A stretch of 30,965 nt of DNA from a virus. Shown piece by piece: positions 14,768-21,209 of this stretch. The translations under genes and the position numbers were made by a program. Numbering within the stretch: position 1 is the first letter of the stretch; every line of letters starts with the position of its first letter. The notes beneath the pieces are model-generated. The model was given only the letters and a program-made list of their open reading frames with translations. It did not search any database and had not been told where the DNA came from. The stretch is from positions 1-30,965 of IMG/VR virus record IMGVR_UViG_3300036795_000172, one strand, 5' to 3'.

Positions 14768-15282
14768 AGGGTCGCTCCGAGCACGGCCACCACGTGGCGT
14801 TCGCACATCAGCCACAGGTCACGGTTCCACCGGGCGTCGACGAGCGCGTCATGCTCACCGACCGGGTCACCGGGTTTCGGGGGCCGGCCGACGTCTTCCC
14901 ACCGCTGTTGCAGGTCGTGGGTGAACATCGGCACCCCACGCGGCAGGTCGATCATCCGGGGCCCGAGCAACTGGGCCAGCGCGACGTGGTCGTATGCGGC
15001 GTAGTAGGCCCACAGTTCCAGGTCTTCCCAGTTCGGTGGGGGCGCGAGGAAGTCCAACACCATCTGGCGGATCTCCGTGCGCGGCATCCACACCGGGGAC
15101 GACCGGTCGGGGAGCAGGTCCAGCACGTTCTGCCGGACCCACGGGTTGGCGCGGTCGGGGTCGAACTCGGTGGACACGGCGTACGCCTCGCGGCCGTGGT
15201 CGTCGACCAGGCCGATGGAGACGAGGTCGATGGTGGTGCCGTCTTCGATGAATTCGGTGTCGTAGAAGATCCGTCGGGACAC
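14764..15282 (-). CDS. DEDDh 3'-5' exonuclease, Rv2179c-like
   Basis: 172 aa. It matches the pattern of the mycobacterial Rv2179c-type exoribonucleases: 'RRIFYDTEFIEDGTTIDLVS' with D8 and E10, 'WAYYAAYDHVALAQLLG' with D98, and 'GEHDALVDARWNRDLW' with H144 and D149, giving the full DEDDh set, so it should be active. Family members digest single-stranded or structured RNA from the 3' end in the cytosol. The GTG at 15280-15282 is preferred because GGAGG lies 8 bases before it; an ATG at 15297 overlaps that site. Possible roles are RNA turnover or nucleotide recycling during late infection. Confidence 0.88.
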   Translation of the reverse strand: MSRRIFYDTEFIEDGTTIDLVSIGLVDDHGREAYAVSTEFDPDRANPWVRQNVLDLLPDRSSPVWMPRTEIRQMVLDFLAPPPNWEDLELWAYYAAYDHVALAQLLGPRMIDLPRGVPMFTHDLQQRWEDVGRPPKPGDPVGEHDALVDARWNRDLWLMCERHVVAVLGATL

Positions 15283-15340
15283 AGCAACTACCTCCATGAT
15301 CGTTCTTACCGGCCGGTGGGGAAATGAGACTTTCCGCAGG

Positions 15341-15709
15341 TCACGGCGATGCCCGATTCGGGGGCTGCTCCCTGGTTGCGATGGTCGTCAGCGCGGTGAG
15401 GAGCTTGTCCACTCGGCCGCGTTCGTGGGTGTAGTCGGCGCGCTGCTCCCGCTGGCCGCCGGTGCCCCCGAAGTGCTCGGACAACGCGTCGAGCAGGGCG
15501 TGCGCTACTTCCAACTGGATCGTCAAGGTCGGGATGTCAGCGAGGCCAGGCTCGACGTCGACCAGTTCAAGGCCAGTGCCGGTGAGCGCGGTGACGTAGC
15601 GGCGCACCTGGTGCCCGCGGTACCCGAGGCACAAGCGGATGCCGTCCATCACGGGGTCCTCGTAGAGGACTCTGGCCCGCCAACCAGGCCGCCCGTCGGG
15701 GACGGTCAT
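15341..15709 (-). CDS. Hypothetical protein (122 aa)
   Basis: 122 aa, ATG at 15707-15709 in an ATGA overlap. Beta-rich start 'MTVPDGRPGWRARVLYEDPV' and 'IRLCLGYRGHQVRRYVTALT', then a long helix 'TIQLEVAHALLDALSEHFGG'. No catalytic motif visible and no family recognised. The 58-base gap before the exonuclease gene shows no terminator. Confidence 0.68.
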   Translation of the reverse strand: MTVPDGRPGWRARVLYEDPVMDGIRLCLGYRGHQVRRYVTALTGTGLELVDVEPGLADIPTLTIQLEVAHALLDALSEHFGGTGGQREQRADYTHERGRVDKLLTALTTIATREQPPNRASP

Positions 15710-16062
15710 CGCGACCGACCAGTTTCCGCTGCGCTGGTGTGCACCTCGGACTCGTTGTCGTTGACCAGTGTGTAGGTCTTGCCGCCATCCGTGGACATCG
15801 CACGGCCGTCGCGCACCGACTGCCACAGCGGGGTTCCGCTGATCTCCGACCGGTCGACCCACTCCGCTGGGTCGTCGGTGAGCGGCGCCAGCGGTTCGAA
15901 GTTGAGCAGTTGGGTCAACCTGGGCAGGCAGATTGAGTGTGACCCGCCGGAGTGGCCGTACTCGGCGTACTTCGCGACGACGGACACCATCCAGTCGACG
16001 ACGTCCTGGTCTTCGCCTATGAGCGCCAACTCGCGTTTGGCGTGGTCAACAAGGTTGCTCAC
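15706..16062 (-). CDS. Conserved hypothetical, SNLVDHAKREL family
   Basis: 118 aa. 'SNLVDHAKRELALIGEDQDV', 'GHSGGSHSICLPRLTQLLNF', 'PLAPLTDDPAEW' and 'DGGKTYTLVNDNE' identify a family widespread in actinophages and some firmicute phages, function unknown. The GTG at 16060-16062 gives the start typical of the family and has CGGAG closely upstream; another GTG at 16095 would add 11 residues over the end of the terminase small subunit gene. No catalytic residues are evident. Confidence 0.82.
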   Translation of the reverse strand: MSNLVDHAKRELALIGEDQDVVDWMVSVVAKYAEYGHSGGSHSICLPRLTQLLNFEPLAPLTDDPAEWVDRSEISGTPLWQSVRDGRAMSTDGGKTYTLVNDNESEVHTSAAETGRSR

Positions 16063-16072
16063 GGTGCTCCGA

Positions 16073-16678
16073 TCACTGGGGTGGTGGTTGTTCACCGAGT
16101 CGTGTGGCGTTCGCGGCGTCCGTCGCCTTCGCCGTGTTGATCAAATCCATCACTTCGAGCGTGAACTCGGACGGGTTCTCGGTGACGGTGGCGTCGACCT
16201 TCAACGGCGCCTTCAACCCGTGCAGGTCCGCCAGGCGGGCGAGGATCGACTCACCGCGGGCGATCGCCGCCAGCGTGACACCGTGGTCGATGATCGGGTC
16301 CCCGTAGACCGGTTTCCCCGCCCTCGGGTTCGGCTCCCCGTCCGGCAGCCGGCCAGGTTCCTCACCGACCACCTCGCGGACCACGCGCCCGTCGGACACC
16401 ACCGGGTGCGGCGTGTCGATGACCTGCACGGTCCGCCGCCACAACGCCTCATACCGGTCATGCACCACCCGCTTGTACTCGGCGCGCAACGGGTCGACAG
16501 TCTCCCGGACCTCGCACTCCAGGCGCCGCGCAACGGTCGACTTCGACAGGCCAGTCAGGTCAGCGATCTGCCGGATCGTGTTCCCAGCCAAATACAACTG
16601 GTAGCAGACACGCTGCTCCTCAGCGAAGTGCGCGTTCGTGTACCGGGGTGTCCGCCACGGTTCAACGCCGCCGGGCAT
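16073..16678 (-). CDS. Putative terminase small subunit
   Basis: 201 aa, ATG at 16676-16678 with AAGGA 8 bases upstream (an in-frame GTG lies 21 bases earlier). Contains a helix-turn-helix 'NTIRQIADLTGLSKSTVARR' (about residues 33-52), a long central helix region 'RAEYKRVVHDRYEALWRRTV', a variable linker, and 'GESILARLADLHGLKAPLKV', a C-terminal pattern common in actinophage small terminases. It would recognise the packaging site and regulate the large subunit. Against the call: it lies about 3.6 kb from terL instead of next to it, so a transcription regulator remains possible. Confidence 0.7.
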   Translation of the reverse strand: MPGGVEPWRTPRYTNAHFAEEQRVCYQLYLAGNTIRQIADLTGLSKSTVARRLECEVRETVDPLRAEYKRVVHDRYEALWRRTVQVIDTPHPVVSDGRVVREVVGEEPGRLPDGEPNPRAGKPVYGDPIIDHGVTLAAIARGESILARLADLHGLKAPLKVDATVTENPSEFTLEVMDLINTAKATDAANATRLGEQPPPQ

Positions 16679-16718
16679 GTCCCGGGTCCTTCGTCCCACG
16701 CTGGGTGTGAGTGGTCAA
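16662..16718 (-). other. Possible 18-codon leader ORF overlapping terS start
   Basis: A TTG at 16716-16718 follows AGGAGG by 6 bases and opens an 18-codon frame (LTTHTQRGTKDPGHARRR) ending at 16662-16664, past the start of the next gene in a different frame. The strong ribosome site is otherwise unexplained. It may be a coupling or leader peptide; TTG starts are uncommon, so confidence is low. Confidence 0.3.
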
Positions 16719-16777
16719 CGTGTTCCTCCTGGTGGTGGCCGGTGGTGGTCCGGGAGGGGAAGCGGTACGCGGCGGGT

Positions 16778-16972
16778 CTACGTGGCCGGCGGGTCAGCGG
16801 TGGGCGGGTCAATGGCGTCGGCCGCCGCGCGCAACAAGCCAGCCATGCGGGTGTGCGCGAGCCGCACGGTCGACTCGCCGGGTTCGCGGGCCATGTCGAG
16901 TGAGCCGATCTCGTATTCGCGGCTGTCACCGATCCGTACGCGGATCGGGAGCCGGCCGGGGTCGGCCATCAC
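16778..16972 (-). CDS. Small hypothetical protein (64 aa)
   Basis: 64 aa, GTG at 16970-16972 followed by an ATG, in a GTGA overlap with the gene before; GAGG lies 6 bases upstream. 'MADPGRLPIRVRIGDSREYE' then 'HTRMAGLLRAAADAI': a short strand and an amphipathic helix, with Pro/Thr-rich end. No family recognised. Second gene of the late operon. Confidence 0.68.
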   Translation of the reverse strand: MMADPGRLPIRVRIGDSREYEIGSLDMAREPGESTVRLAHTRMAGLLRAAADAIDPPTADPPAT

Positions 16973-17250
16973 AGGCGGCCTCGTGCCTTCGCGGCGTGCA
17001 GCTCGGCCGTCGTGTGCGGGTGGTCCTTGCCCTCACCGCCTAGGAGCTTCGTGTGCTCCGCCGTGGACATCCCGGTGGCCTCTTGGTGCAGGTTCCCGCA
17101 CAGGCCATGCAGCATCTCGGCTGGGACGTGCGGGCCCAGCACAGCGAGGCACCGGTAGTAGTCGTCGCCGGCGCCCCATCCGATCTCCCCGGCACCTGCC
17201 CCGTGCAGTGCCCACTTCTTGAGTTGGGGTGGCATGTCGCTGTGCGCCAC
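16969..17250 (-). CDS. Conserved hypothetical, first late gene
   Basis: 93 aa, GTG at 17248-17250 with GGGAGG 6 bases upstream. 'MPPQLKKWALHGAGAGEIGW', 'GDDYYRCLAVLGPHV', 'HGLCGNLHQEATGMSTAEHT'. This LKKW-(W)-G..D..RC...L...L...LC..LH.EATG pattern is shared with small actinophage proteins of unknown function; the Cys/His residues (RC, LCGNLH) could hold a metal. It is the first gene after the promoter at 17299-17327 and so probably heads the late operon. Confidence 0.75.
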   Translation of the reverse strand: MAHSDMPPQLKKWALHGAGAGEIGWGAGDDYYRCLAVLGPHVPAEMLHGLCGNLHQEATGMSTAEHTKLLGGEGKDHPHTTAELHAAKARGRL

Positions 17251-17274
17251 AGTGCACCTCCCGCTCGCCTGGTG

Positions 17275-17296
17275 GGTGACGGAGCGTCACGTCACC
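17275..17296. promoter_or_regulatory. Palindrome at late promoter start site
   Basis: GGTGACG (17275-17281) and its exact complement (17290-17296) with an 8-base spacer. It begins 3 bases downstream of the -10 box in the minus direction, where transcription should start, so it is well placed for an operator or as a 5' leader hairpin controlling the late operon. Confidence 0.5.
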
Positions 17297-17298
17297 GG

Positions 17299-17327
17299 AC
17301 CATACGAGCGGGGTCCGCCACAGTCAG
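17299..17327 (-). promoter_or_regulatory. Putative late-operon promoter
   Basis: On the minus strand: -35 CTGACT (17322-17327), 17-base spacer, -10 TATGGT (17299-17304), followed by the palindrome at 17275-17296 and the ribosome site and GTG of the gene at 17250. The boxes resemble TTGACA/TAnnnT of actinobacterial housekeeping promoters. It lies directly after a terminator, as expected for a new transcription unit. Confidence 0.5.
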
Positions 17328-17335
17328 CGGGCATA

Positions 17336-17378
17336 GAGAAAGCGCCCGGACCTGTGGGAACTAGTCCGAGCGCTTCTC
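17336..17378 (-). terminator. Terminator between early and late blocks
   Basis: Imperfect 15-16 bp inverted repeat: GAGAAAGCGCCCGGAC (17336-17351) against GTCCGAGCGCTTCTC (17364-17378), with a 12-base loop; one mismatch and one bulge. On the minus strand the stem ends in GCGCTTTCTCT, a weak U-rich tail. It sits about 100 bases after the stop of the gene at 17481. The stretch 17379-17480 shows nothing else I can name. Confidence 0.65.
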
Positions 17379-17480
17379 CTGGCGCGGTCAGGATCGCACG
17401 GTTGGGGGCTTGCCGCTCCCCACCATCACCACTGGCTCTAACCGGTCGTCAGTGTAGACGCTGTCACCGCCGTCGCACGG

Positions 17481-18059
17481 TCATCGGTCCTGGCCGGTTG
17501 GGACCGGGGGAAGGTCGGCGTTGCCGCTGCGGATGTCCATCAACAGGTCAAACACGGCGTTCATCTCCGTGCGGTCCATCCACCCGGCCCGTTCCAGCAC
17601 CGCGCTGAACAGCGTGTCCGCCTCGGACGCCTCAGCGGCTGCCATCCAATTCCAGGCCATGTCGCGGGCATCATCAGGCAACAGCACGCCGTCTGTCTTG
17701 CCCTTGTGGAATTGGTCGCGGCGACCTATCAACACCATGCCCTGTTGCTTGGCGCTCGAACCGCCGGGCAACAGGAACATCGTGCTGTAACCGCCGAAGC
17801 TGTGGTCACGCTTGCCGCCGTCGCGCATCGTCGCCTGGATCATCGCGGTGATCAGGTGGGATTCGAAGTCCTTCCGCATCAGTTCGCTGATCATGTCGGC
17901 GTACGCGGCGCACGTGATCAGGTCCTCTGCGGTCCGCCGCACGTCAGCGACCAGAACGTACTTCTCGTGTCCGTTCCACCGCATCAGGCAATGCGGGTCC
18001 TTGCCGTTGAGGCTGCGGGTCGACTCCATCCACAGGTCGATACCCGGCACGTCAACCAT
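17481..18059 (-). CDS. Hypothetical protein, last gene before late switch
   Basis: 192 aa, ATG at 18057-18059, one base after the preceding stop region. Begins 'MVDVPGIDLWMESTRSLNGK' and contains 'NGHEKYVLVADVRRTAEDLI', 'YADMISELMRKDFESHLITA', 'RDHSFGGYSTMFLLPGGSSA', with an acidic helical end. Balanced composition, no signal peptide or membrane helix. I do not recognise the family. It is the last gene before the terminator at 17336, so it ends the early/middle transcript. Confidence 0.72.
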   Translation of the reverse strand: MVDVPGIDLWMESTRSLNGKDPHCLMRWNGHEKYVLVADVRRTAEDLITCAAYADMISELMRKDFESHLITAMIQATMRDGGKRDHSFGGYSTMFLLPGGSSAKQQGMVLIGRRDQFHKGKTDGVLLPDDARDMAWNWMAAAEASEADTLFSAVLERAGWMDRTEMNAVFDLLMDIRSGNADLPPVPTGQDR

Positions 18060-18062
18060 GGG

Positions 18063-18338
18063 TCACTGCTCTCTCCTCGTCGCTTCGTCCCAAGTGTGTG
18101 CGCAGACACGGCATTCCCTGCCAACCAGGCTGGTCGTGCTACCGACCCGGATGTGGTGCGGGACCAGGCCAGGTTCCCGGCAGCGCGGGCAGGCACCATT
18201 CAACGTGAACTCCCGCAGCACGACATCACCGGCGGCCTGTTGCATCTCGTCGCGCGCAGCCGCGATGTTCGCCGTCCGCTCCCTGACGATCCTGGCCAAC
18301 CGGTCGACCGGTGCCTCAGGTGGTTCACGGCGGCGCAT
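18063..18338 (-). CDS. Small zinc-ribbon protein
   Basis: 91 aa, ATG at 18336-18338; no clear ribosome site. Helical N-terminus 'VDRLARIVRERTANIAAARD', then a zinc ribbon with 'NGACPRCREPGLVPHHIR' and 'GRECRVCAHTW': CxxC spaced about 26 residues from a second CxxC. Such proteins usually bind nucleic acid or act as adaptors. The gene follows a strong hairpin, so it may have its own promoter, which I could not locate. Confidence 0.72.
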   Translation of the reverse strand: MRRREPPEAPVDRLARIVRERTANIAAARDEMQQAAGDVVLREFTLNGACPRCREPGLVPHHIRVGSTTSLVGRECRVCAHTWDEATRREQ

Positions 18339-18361
18339 GAGTCGGATGCTACGAGCACACG

Positions 18362-18398
18362 ACTGTGGCCCGCCAGCACCCAGCCGGCGGGCCACAGT
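18362..18398 (-). terminator. Hairpin terminator between small early genes
   Basis: Perfect 13-bp inverted repeat ACTGTGGCCCGCC (18362-18374) and complement (18386-18398), 11-base loop, just after the stop of the gene at 18410. No T-run, like the other G/C-rich hairpins in this window. Confidence 0.65.
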
Positions 18399-18409
18399 AG
18401 GAGGAGAGG

Positions 18410-18766
18410 TCAGCGTTGCTGGCCGACGGCCGTTGCCACAGCAGATGCGATGATCATCCGGTTGTGGCTGCCCATCGAAGTCAGCTTGTATCGGTTCTCG
18501 CCGAGCGCGATGGCCAGGTCGAGCACGGCCAGTTCGGTGGTGGACGACCTGTCGAACGTGCCGGCGTCGTACGCCTCGCGGGCCTTGGACCACATGATGT
18601 ACGGGCCGTCCTCGGTCTGCACCACGGCGGCGCGGGTGAAGTGGCCTTTGCGCAGCCAGTTGTCGTGTTCGATGAGCAGGTTCACGGCAGCCCGGATGTG
18701 GTCGTCGTGGTTCGCGACCCACTTCCGCAGGCCCTCGGTCAGCCGGTCCAGTTCGGTAAGTGCCAT
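18410..18766 (-). CDS. Hypothetical helical protein (118 aa)
   Basis: 118 aa, ATG at 18764-18766 with AGGAGG 8 bases upstream; that ribosome site is formed by the last codons (GAG GAC TGA) of the gene before. 'DRLTEGLRKWVANHDDHIRA', 'NLLIEHDNWLRKGHFTRAAV', 'FDRSSTTELAVLDLAIALGE'. Mostly helical, no recognised motif or family. It ends at a hairpin terminator. Confidence 0.7.
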   Translation of the reverse strand: MALTELDRLTEGLRKWVANHDDHIRAAVNLLIEHDNWLRKGHFTRAAVVQTEDGPYIMWSKAREAYDAGTFDRSSTTELAVLDLAIALGENRYKLTSMGSHNRMIIASAVATAVGQQR

Positions 18767-18769
18767 CGG

Positions 18770-19210
18770 TCAGTCCTCCTGGTGGCCGAGGTAGTTCAGG
18801 TGGCTGGCCGCCCCCTGCAACGTGGCGTGCAGTCCGGCGGCGAAGCGCAATGCCTCCGTGACTGCGGCGGCGGCGTCCTCGGCGCGCGTGACGGCCGTGT
18901 CGTGGTCGTCCCGGGCGGTGTAGTCGTACAACTTCGGGTCCGAGGTGATGGCCTGGCAGCGTTGGGCGAGCTGCCGCAGGGTCTGATCCATCAGCGCGGC
19001 GACCGACGAGAGGGAGCTGACGACGCTCTCGACGGAGTTCGCCCAGGGCAGCGCGTTGCTGGCACCTTGGCCGGTGGCGTAGTTGAGGTAGCGGATCAGT
19101 TCGTAGAGGGTCGAGCCGGCGGCGCGGGTGCGGTCGTCGCTGTAGGGGCCGTGCAGCGGCCAGTACTGGCCGACGACAGTCTCGGCGTCGGGGATCTCGG
19201 TGGTGCTCAC
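18770..19210 (-). CDS. Hypothetical helical protein (146 aa)
   Basis: 146 aa, GTG at 19208-19210 in a GTGA overlap. 'AAGSTLYELIRYLNYATGQG' and then several long helices ('SVVSSLSSVAALMDQTLRQL', 'AAAAVTEALRFAAGLHATLQ'), consistent with a helical bundle. The 'LYELIRYLNYAT' start is a pattern I have seen in small actinobacterial and phage proteins of unknown function. Ends in QED-stop, whose codons supply the ribosome site of the next gene. Confidence 0.72.
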   Translation of the reverse strand: MSTTEIPDAETVVGQYWPLHGPYSDDRTRAAGSTLYELIRYLNYATGQGASNALPWANSVESVVSSLSSVAALMDQTLRQLAQRCQAITSDPKLYDYTARDDHDTAVTRAEDAAAAVTEALRFAAGLHATLQGAASHLNYLGHQED

Positions 19211-19515
19211 GTGGTTCCTTCCTGGTTGGCGGTTGAGGGTGCGGGTTCCTGGTGTAGCGCTCTTTGGCGCTCGATCGCGTTGCGGTACCAGTCGAACGCG
19301 CCCTGCTTGCTCATGCCCAGAGCGGCGCCGATCTCGGTCCAGGTGGCGCCCTGCTCACGAGCGCGTTCCATGTCGATCCAGCGGCGGCCGATAAGCAGTT
19401 CAGCGAGGCGGTGCGCGACGGCCAGGCTTTCCAACGCGGTGACGGGGGGGAGGTCGGCCAGGGCCTTCTCGGCGAGGATGGCGGGGATGTCGAGGGCCTC
19501 GGGTGGGGTGTCCAT
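19207..19515 (-). CDS. HTH DNA-binding protein
   Basis: 102 aa, ATG at 19513-19515 with AAAGG upstream. The C-terminal half carries a helix-turn-helix: 'RAREQGATWTEIGAALGMSK' followed by 'QGAFDWYRNAI'. Such GATWxxIGxALGMSKQ(G/A) modules occur in many actinobacterial regulators. The N-terminal part is helical and acidic. It lies downstream of a hairpin and close to the integrase region, so a role in gene control of the phage is plausible, but its target is not known. Confidence 0.78.
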   Translation of the reverse strand: MDTPPEALDIPAILAEKALADLPPVTALESLAVAHRLAELLIGRRWIDMERAREQGATWTEIGAALGMSKQGAFDWYRNAIERQRALHQEPAPSTANQEGTT

Positions 19516-19535
19516 GGGTGGCCTTTCGGGTCGTG

Positions 19536-19564
19536 CCGGCGCGGCCGTGGGGAGGCCGCGCCGG
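19536..19564 (-). terminator. G/C hairpin between two early genes
   Basis: Perfect 11-bp inverted repeat CCGGCGCGGCC (19536-19546) with complement (19554-19564), 7-base loop, 10 bases after the stop of the gene at 19575. It could terminate or attenuate transcription into the HTH gene. Confidence 0.6.
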
Positions 19565-19574
19565 TCCGGGTTGG

Positions 19575-19817
19575 TCAGTCCGTCTCGGTGACCCACTGGC
19601 CGTCACGGTGGTACCGCGGGAAGGTGTCACGTAGGTGGTCATCTGGGGTGCCCGGCAGGACGACGCCCGATGAGATCGCCTTGCGGTCGGGGTGGGCGTC
19701 GTTGTATTCGGTGATCGCGCCGTACACGTTGCCGGTCGGCAGGTCCACGACTTCGTCCTTGATCAGGGCGCCTTCGAGGGGCTGGTCGTATTCGGTGGAG
19801 CTGATGAAGAACTTCAT
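19575..19817 (-). CDS. Small hypothetical protein (80 aa)
   Basis: 80 aa, ATG at 19815-19817 with GGGAGA upstream. 'MKFFISSTEYDQPLEGALIK', 'VYGAITEYNDAHPDRKAISS' and an acidic C-terminus. No family recognised. It is the first gene after the composite palindrome at 19831-19903, whose last base is only 14 bases upstream of the start codon, so its expression is probably controlled there. Confidence 0.72.
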   Translation of the reverse strand: MKFFISSTEYDQPLEGALIKDEVVDLPTGNVYGAITEYNDAHPDRKAISSGVVLPGTPDDHLRDTFPRYHRDGQWVTETD

Positions 19818-19830
19818 GGTCTCTCCCTAC

Positions 19831-19903
19831 GATGTGGTCAAGCTTTCTTGACGTTGAGTGTGCCCGCTAGCGGGTGGCTCCGTCAAGCCCACTTGACCAC
19901 ATC
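19831..19903. promoter_or_regulatory. 73-bp composite palindrome with twin operators
   Basis: Two copies of GTCAAG-N4-CTTGAC (19837-19852 and 19882-19897), each a palindrome, lie 45 bp apart. They are also arranged as a larger inverted repeat: 19831-19853 pairs with 19881-19903 at every position except the 4-base centres. A perfect palindrome CCCGCTAGCGGG (19863-19874) sits in the middle. It separates the small exported protein gene from the 80-aa gene, near the integrase. Likely an operator array, or part of an attachment region; I cannot tell which. Confidence 0.75.
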
Positions 19904-20111
19904 ACTCGTTCGGCTGCACCCGCACCAGCACGACACTGCCCAGACCAGGACTGTGCCGCTCCATCGCATCGAGCACACCCGGCCCGTTGGTCACCGTCAC
20001 GGACACCGGGGGAGACGGGACCACGACCTGCGACTGACAGCCGGCTGGGCCTCGAGCCAGGAGCAAGGGGATCGCGAGTGCGGCCAGCGCCGCGTGTTTG
20101 GTGGTCAGCAT
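19902..20111 (-). CDS. Small exported or membrane-anchored protein
   Basis: 69 aa, ATG at 20109-20111 with AGGAG 7 bases upstream. N-terminus 'MLTTKHAALAALAIPLLLAR' is a signal-type hydrophobic helix after one Lys, followed by GPAGC, an imperfect lipobox. The rest is short: 'VVVPSPPVSVTVTNGPG' and a charged end. It may be a lipoprotein or secreted peptide; small lysogeny-expressed surface proteins are known in prophages, but this one has no recognised family. Its stop codon overlaps the edge of the palindrome region. Confidence 0.65.
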   Translation of the reverse strand: MLTTKHAALAALAIPLLLARGPAGCQSQVVVPSPPVSVTVTNGPGVLDAMERHSPGLGSVVLVRVQPNE

Positions 20112-20150
20112 GGTGGTGCTCCTGTTCTGATCATGTGGTGACGGATGGTG

Positions 20151-21209
20151 TTACAACCCGGCCGCGGCCTTCTCCAACCGGGCAGCCAACGTCGCGGTCA
20201 ACGCAGAATCCCGCTGCAGACCGCTGGACCGCTCCCAATAGCCCTGAGTGGTCGTCGCGTGCGCGTGGTCAGCCCACTTCTGCACCTCCTGCAACGGCTC
20301 ACCAGCGTTGAGGAGGTCGGTGATCGCCGAGGCGCGTAGGACGTGCGGGGTGACGGAATTCGGGTGCGGCAGACCAGCGTGCCGGGCGAGACGCCGGGTG
20401 ATGTCGATGATCTGGTGCCGGCCACGTGGCCCACCGGTTTTCGGGTCGAGCAGGACCGTCCCAGTGGTGCGGCCGGCGAGGACCTGGTCCAGGTGCTGCT
20501 GCAGGTCGGGCGTCAGCCGGCGCTGCCGCCACTGGCCGCGTTTCCGTTCGAAGTTCAGCACCGGGGGAGCCGTGGTGCGGTCCACGTTCTCCGTGAGGAG
20601 TTTCACGACCTCCGACTCACGCAACGCCAACTCGTACAACAGGGCGAACACCAGGCGTTCCTCCGGGGTGGCCGCCGCGGTGTGCATCTTCGCGGTGTCC
20701 CCCGGTTCCAACACCCTCGTCGCCCCGGCTGGCCGGCCGGTGGTGGACGTCCCGACCGCTGGGGCGTGATGCCGGTAGGACACCGGGTTCGCACGCGACC
20801 ACCCGCGAGGTGCGGCGTCCCCGAACAGACTCGACACCGCAGTCAGGACGCGCCGCTGGCTGCGGGCCGCCATCCCCCGTGACCGGGCGTACACCGTCCA
20901 CACGGTGACCGAGTCGAAGTCCAGGATCTCCAGGAACGGCACCGGCGCCACCCCGAAATGCTCGGCGGCCCACCGGGCGAACGCGGTGATGTCCTCGGTG
21001 TACCGGCGTTTCGTGTCAACCGAGGACCGGGCGGCACCGGACAGCCAGTGCAGGACCGCGCTGAACGTGGCGTCGTCGACAACCTGCCGCAGGCTGTCGA
21101 GCCGGTCGGCGCCGATCTCCGTGAGGAGCTGGTCCCGCACCGCGTCGTGCACCGACGTGGGCGCACGACGCTCTGGTAGGACAGCGTGGACGGGGACGAG
21201 GTCAGCCAC
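20151..21209 (-). CDS. int: Tyrosine recombinase / phage integrase
   Basis: 352 aa, GTG at 21207-21209 with GAGG upstream, starting inside the end of the methyltransferase gene. N-terminal SAM-like DNA-binding domain around 'SSVDTKRRYTEDITAFARWA'; catalytic domain with R197 (LALRESEVVKLL), K223 (FERKRGQW), H289 and R292 (TPHVLRAS), H315 (WADHAHATT) and nucleophile Y324 (TTQGYWE). All catalytic residues are present, so it should be active in integration and, with a directionality factor, excision. No excisionase or att core could be identified with certainty. Confidence 0.93.
   Translation of the reverse strand: MADLVPVHAVLPERRAPTSVHDAVRDQLLTEIGADRLDSLRQVVDDATFSAVLHWLSGAARSSVDTKRRYTEDITAFARWAAEHFGVAPVPFLEILDFDSVTVWTVYARSRGMAARSQRRVLTAVSSLFGDAAPRGWSRANPVSYRHHAPAVGTSTTGRPAGATRVLEPGDTAKMHTAAATPEERLVFALLYELALRESEVVKLLTENVDRTTAPPVLNFERKRGQWRQRRLTPDLQQHLDQVLAGRTTGTVLLDPKTGGPRGRHQIIDITRRLARHAGLPHPNSVTPHVLRASAITDLLNAGEPLQEVQKWADHAHATTTQGYWERSSGLQRDSALTATLAARLEKAAAGL

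Noticed and set aside
15779-16903. 374-codon plus-strand frame
   Set aside because: Shadow of the small terminase and SNLVDHAKREL genes; no ribosome site and unnatural composition.
17379-17480. Possible small RNA after the 17481 gene
   Set aside because: No strong promoter or second hairpin was visible, so there is not enough support for an RNA gene.
17706-18794. 362-codon plus-strand frame
   Set aside because: Crosses several well-supported minus-strand genes and a terminator hairpin; low-complexity His/Arg-rich translation.
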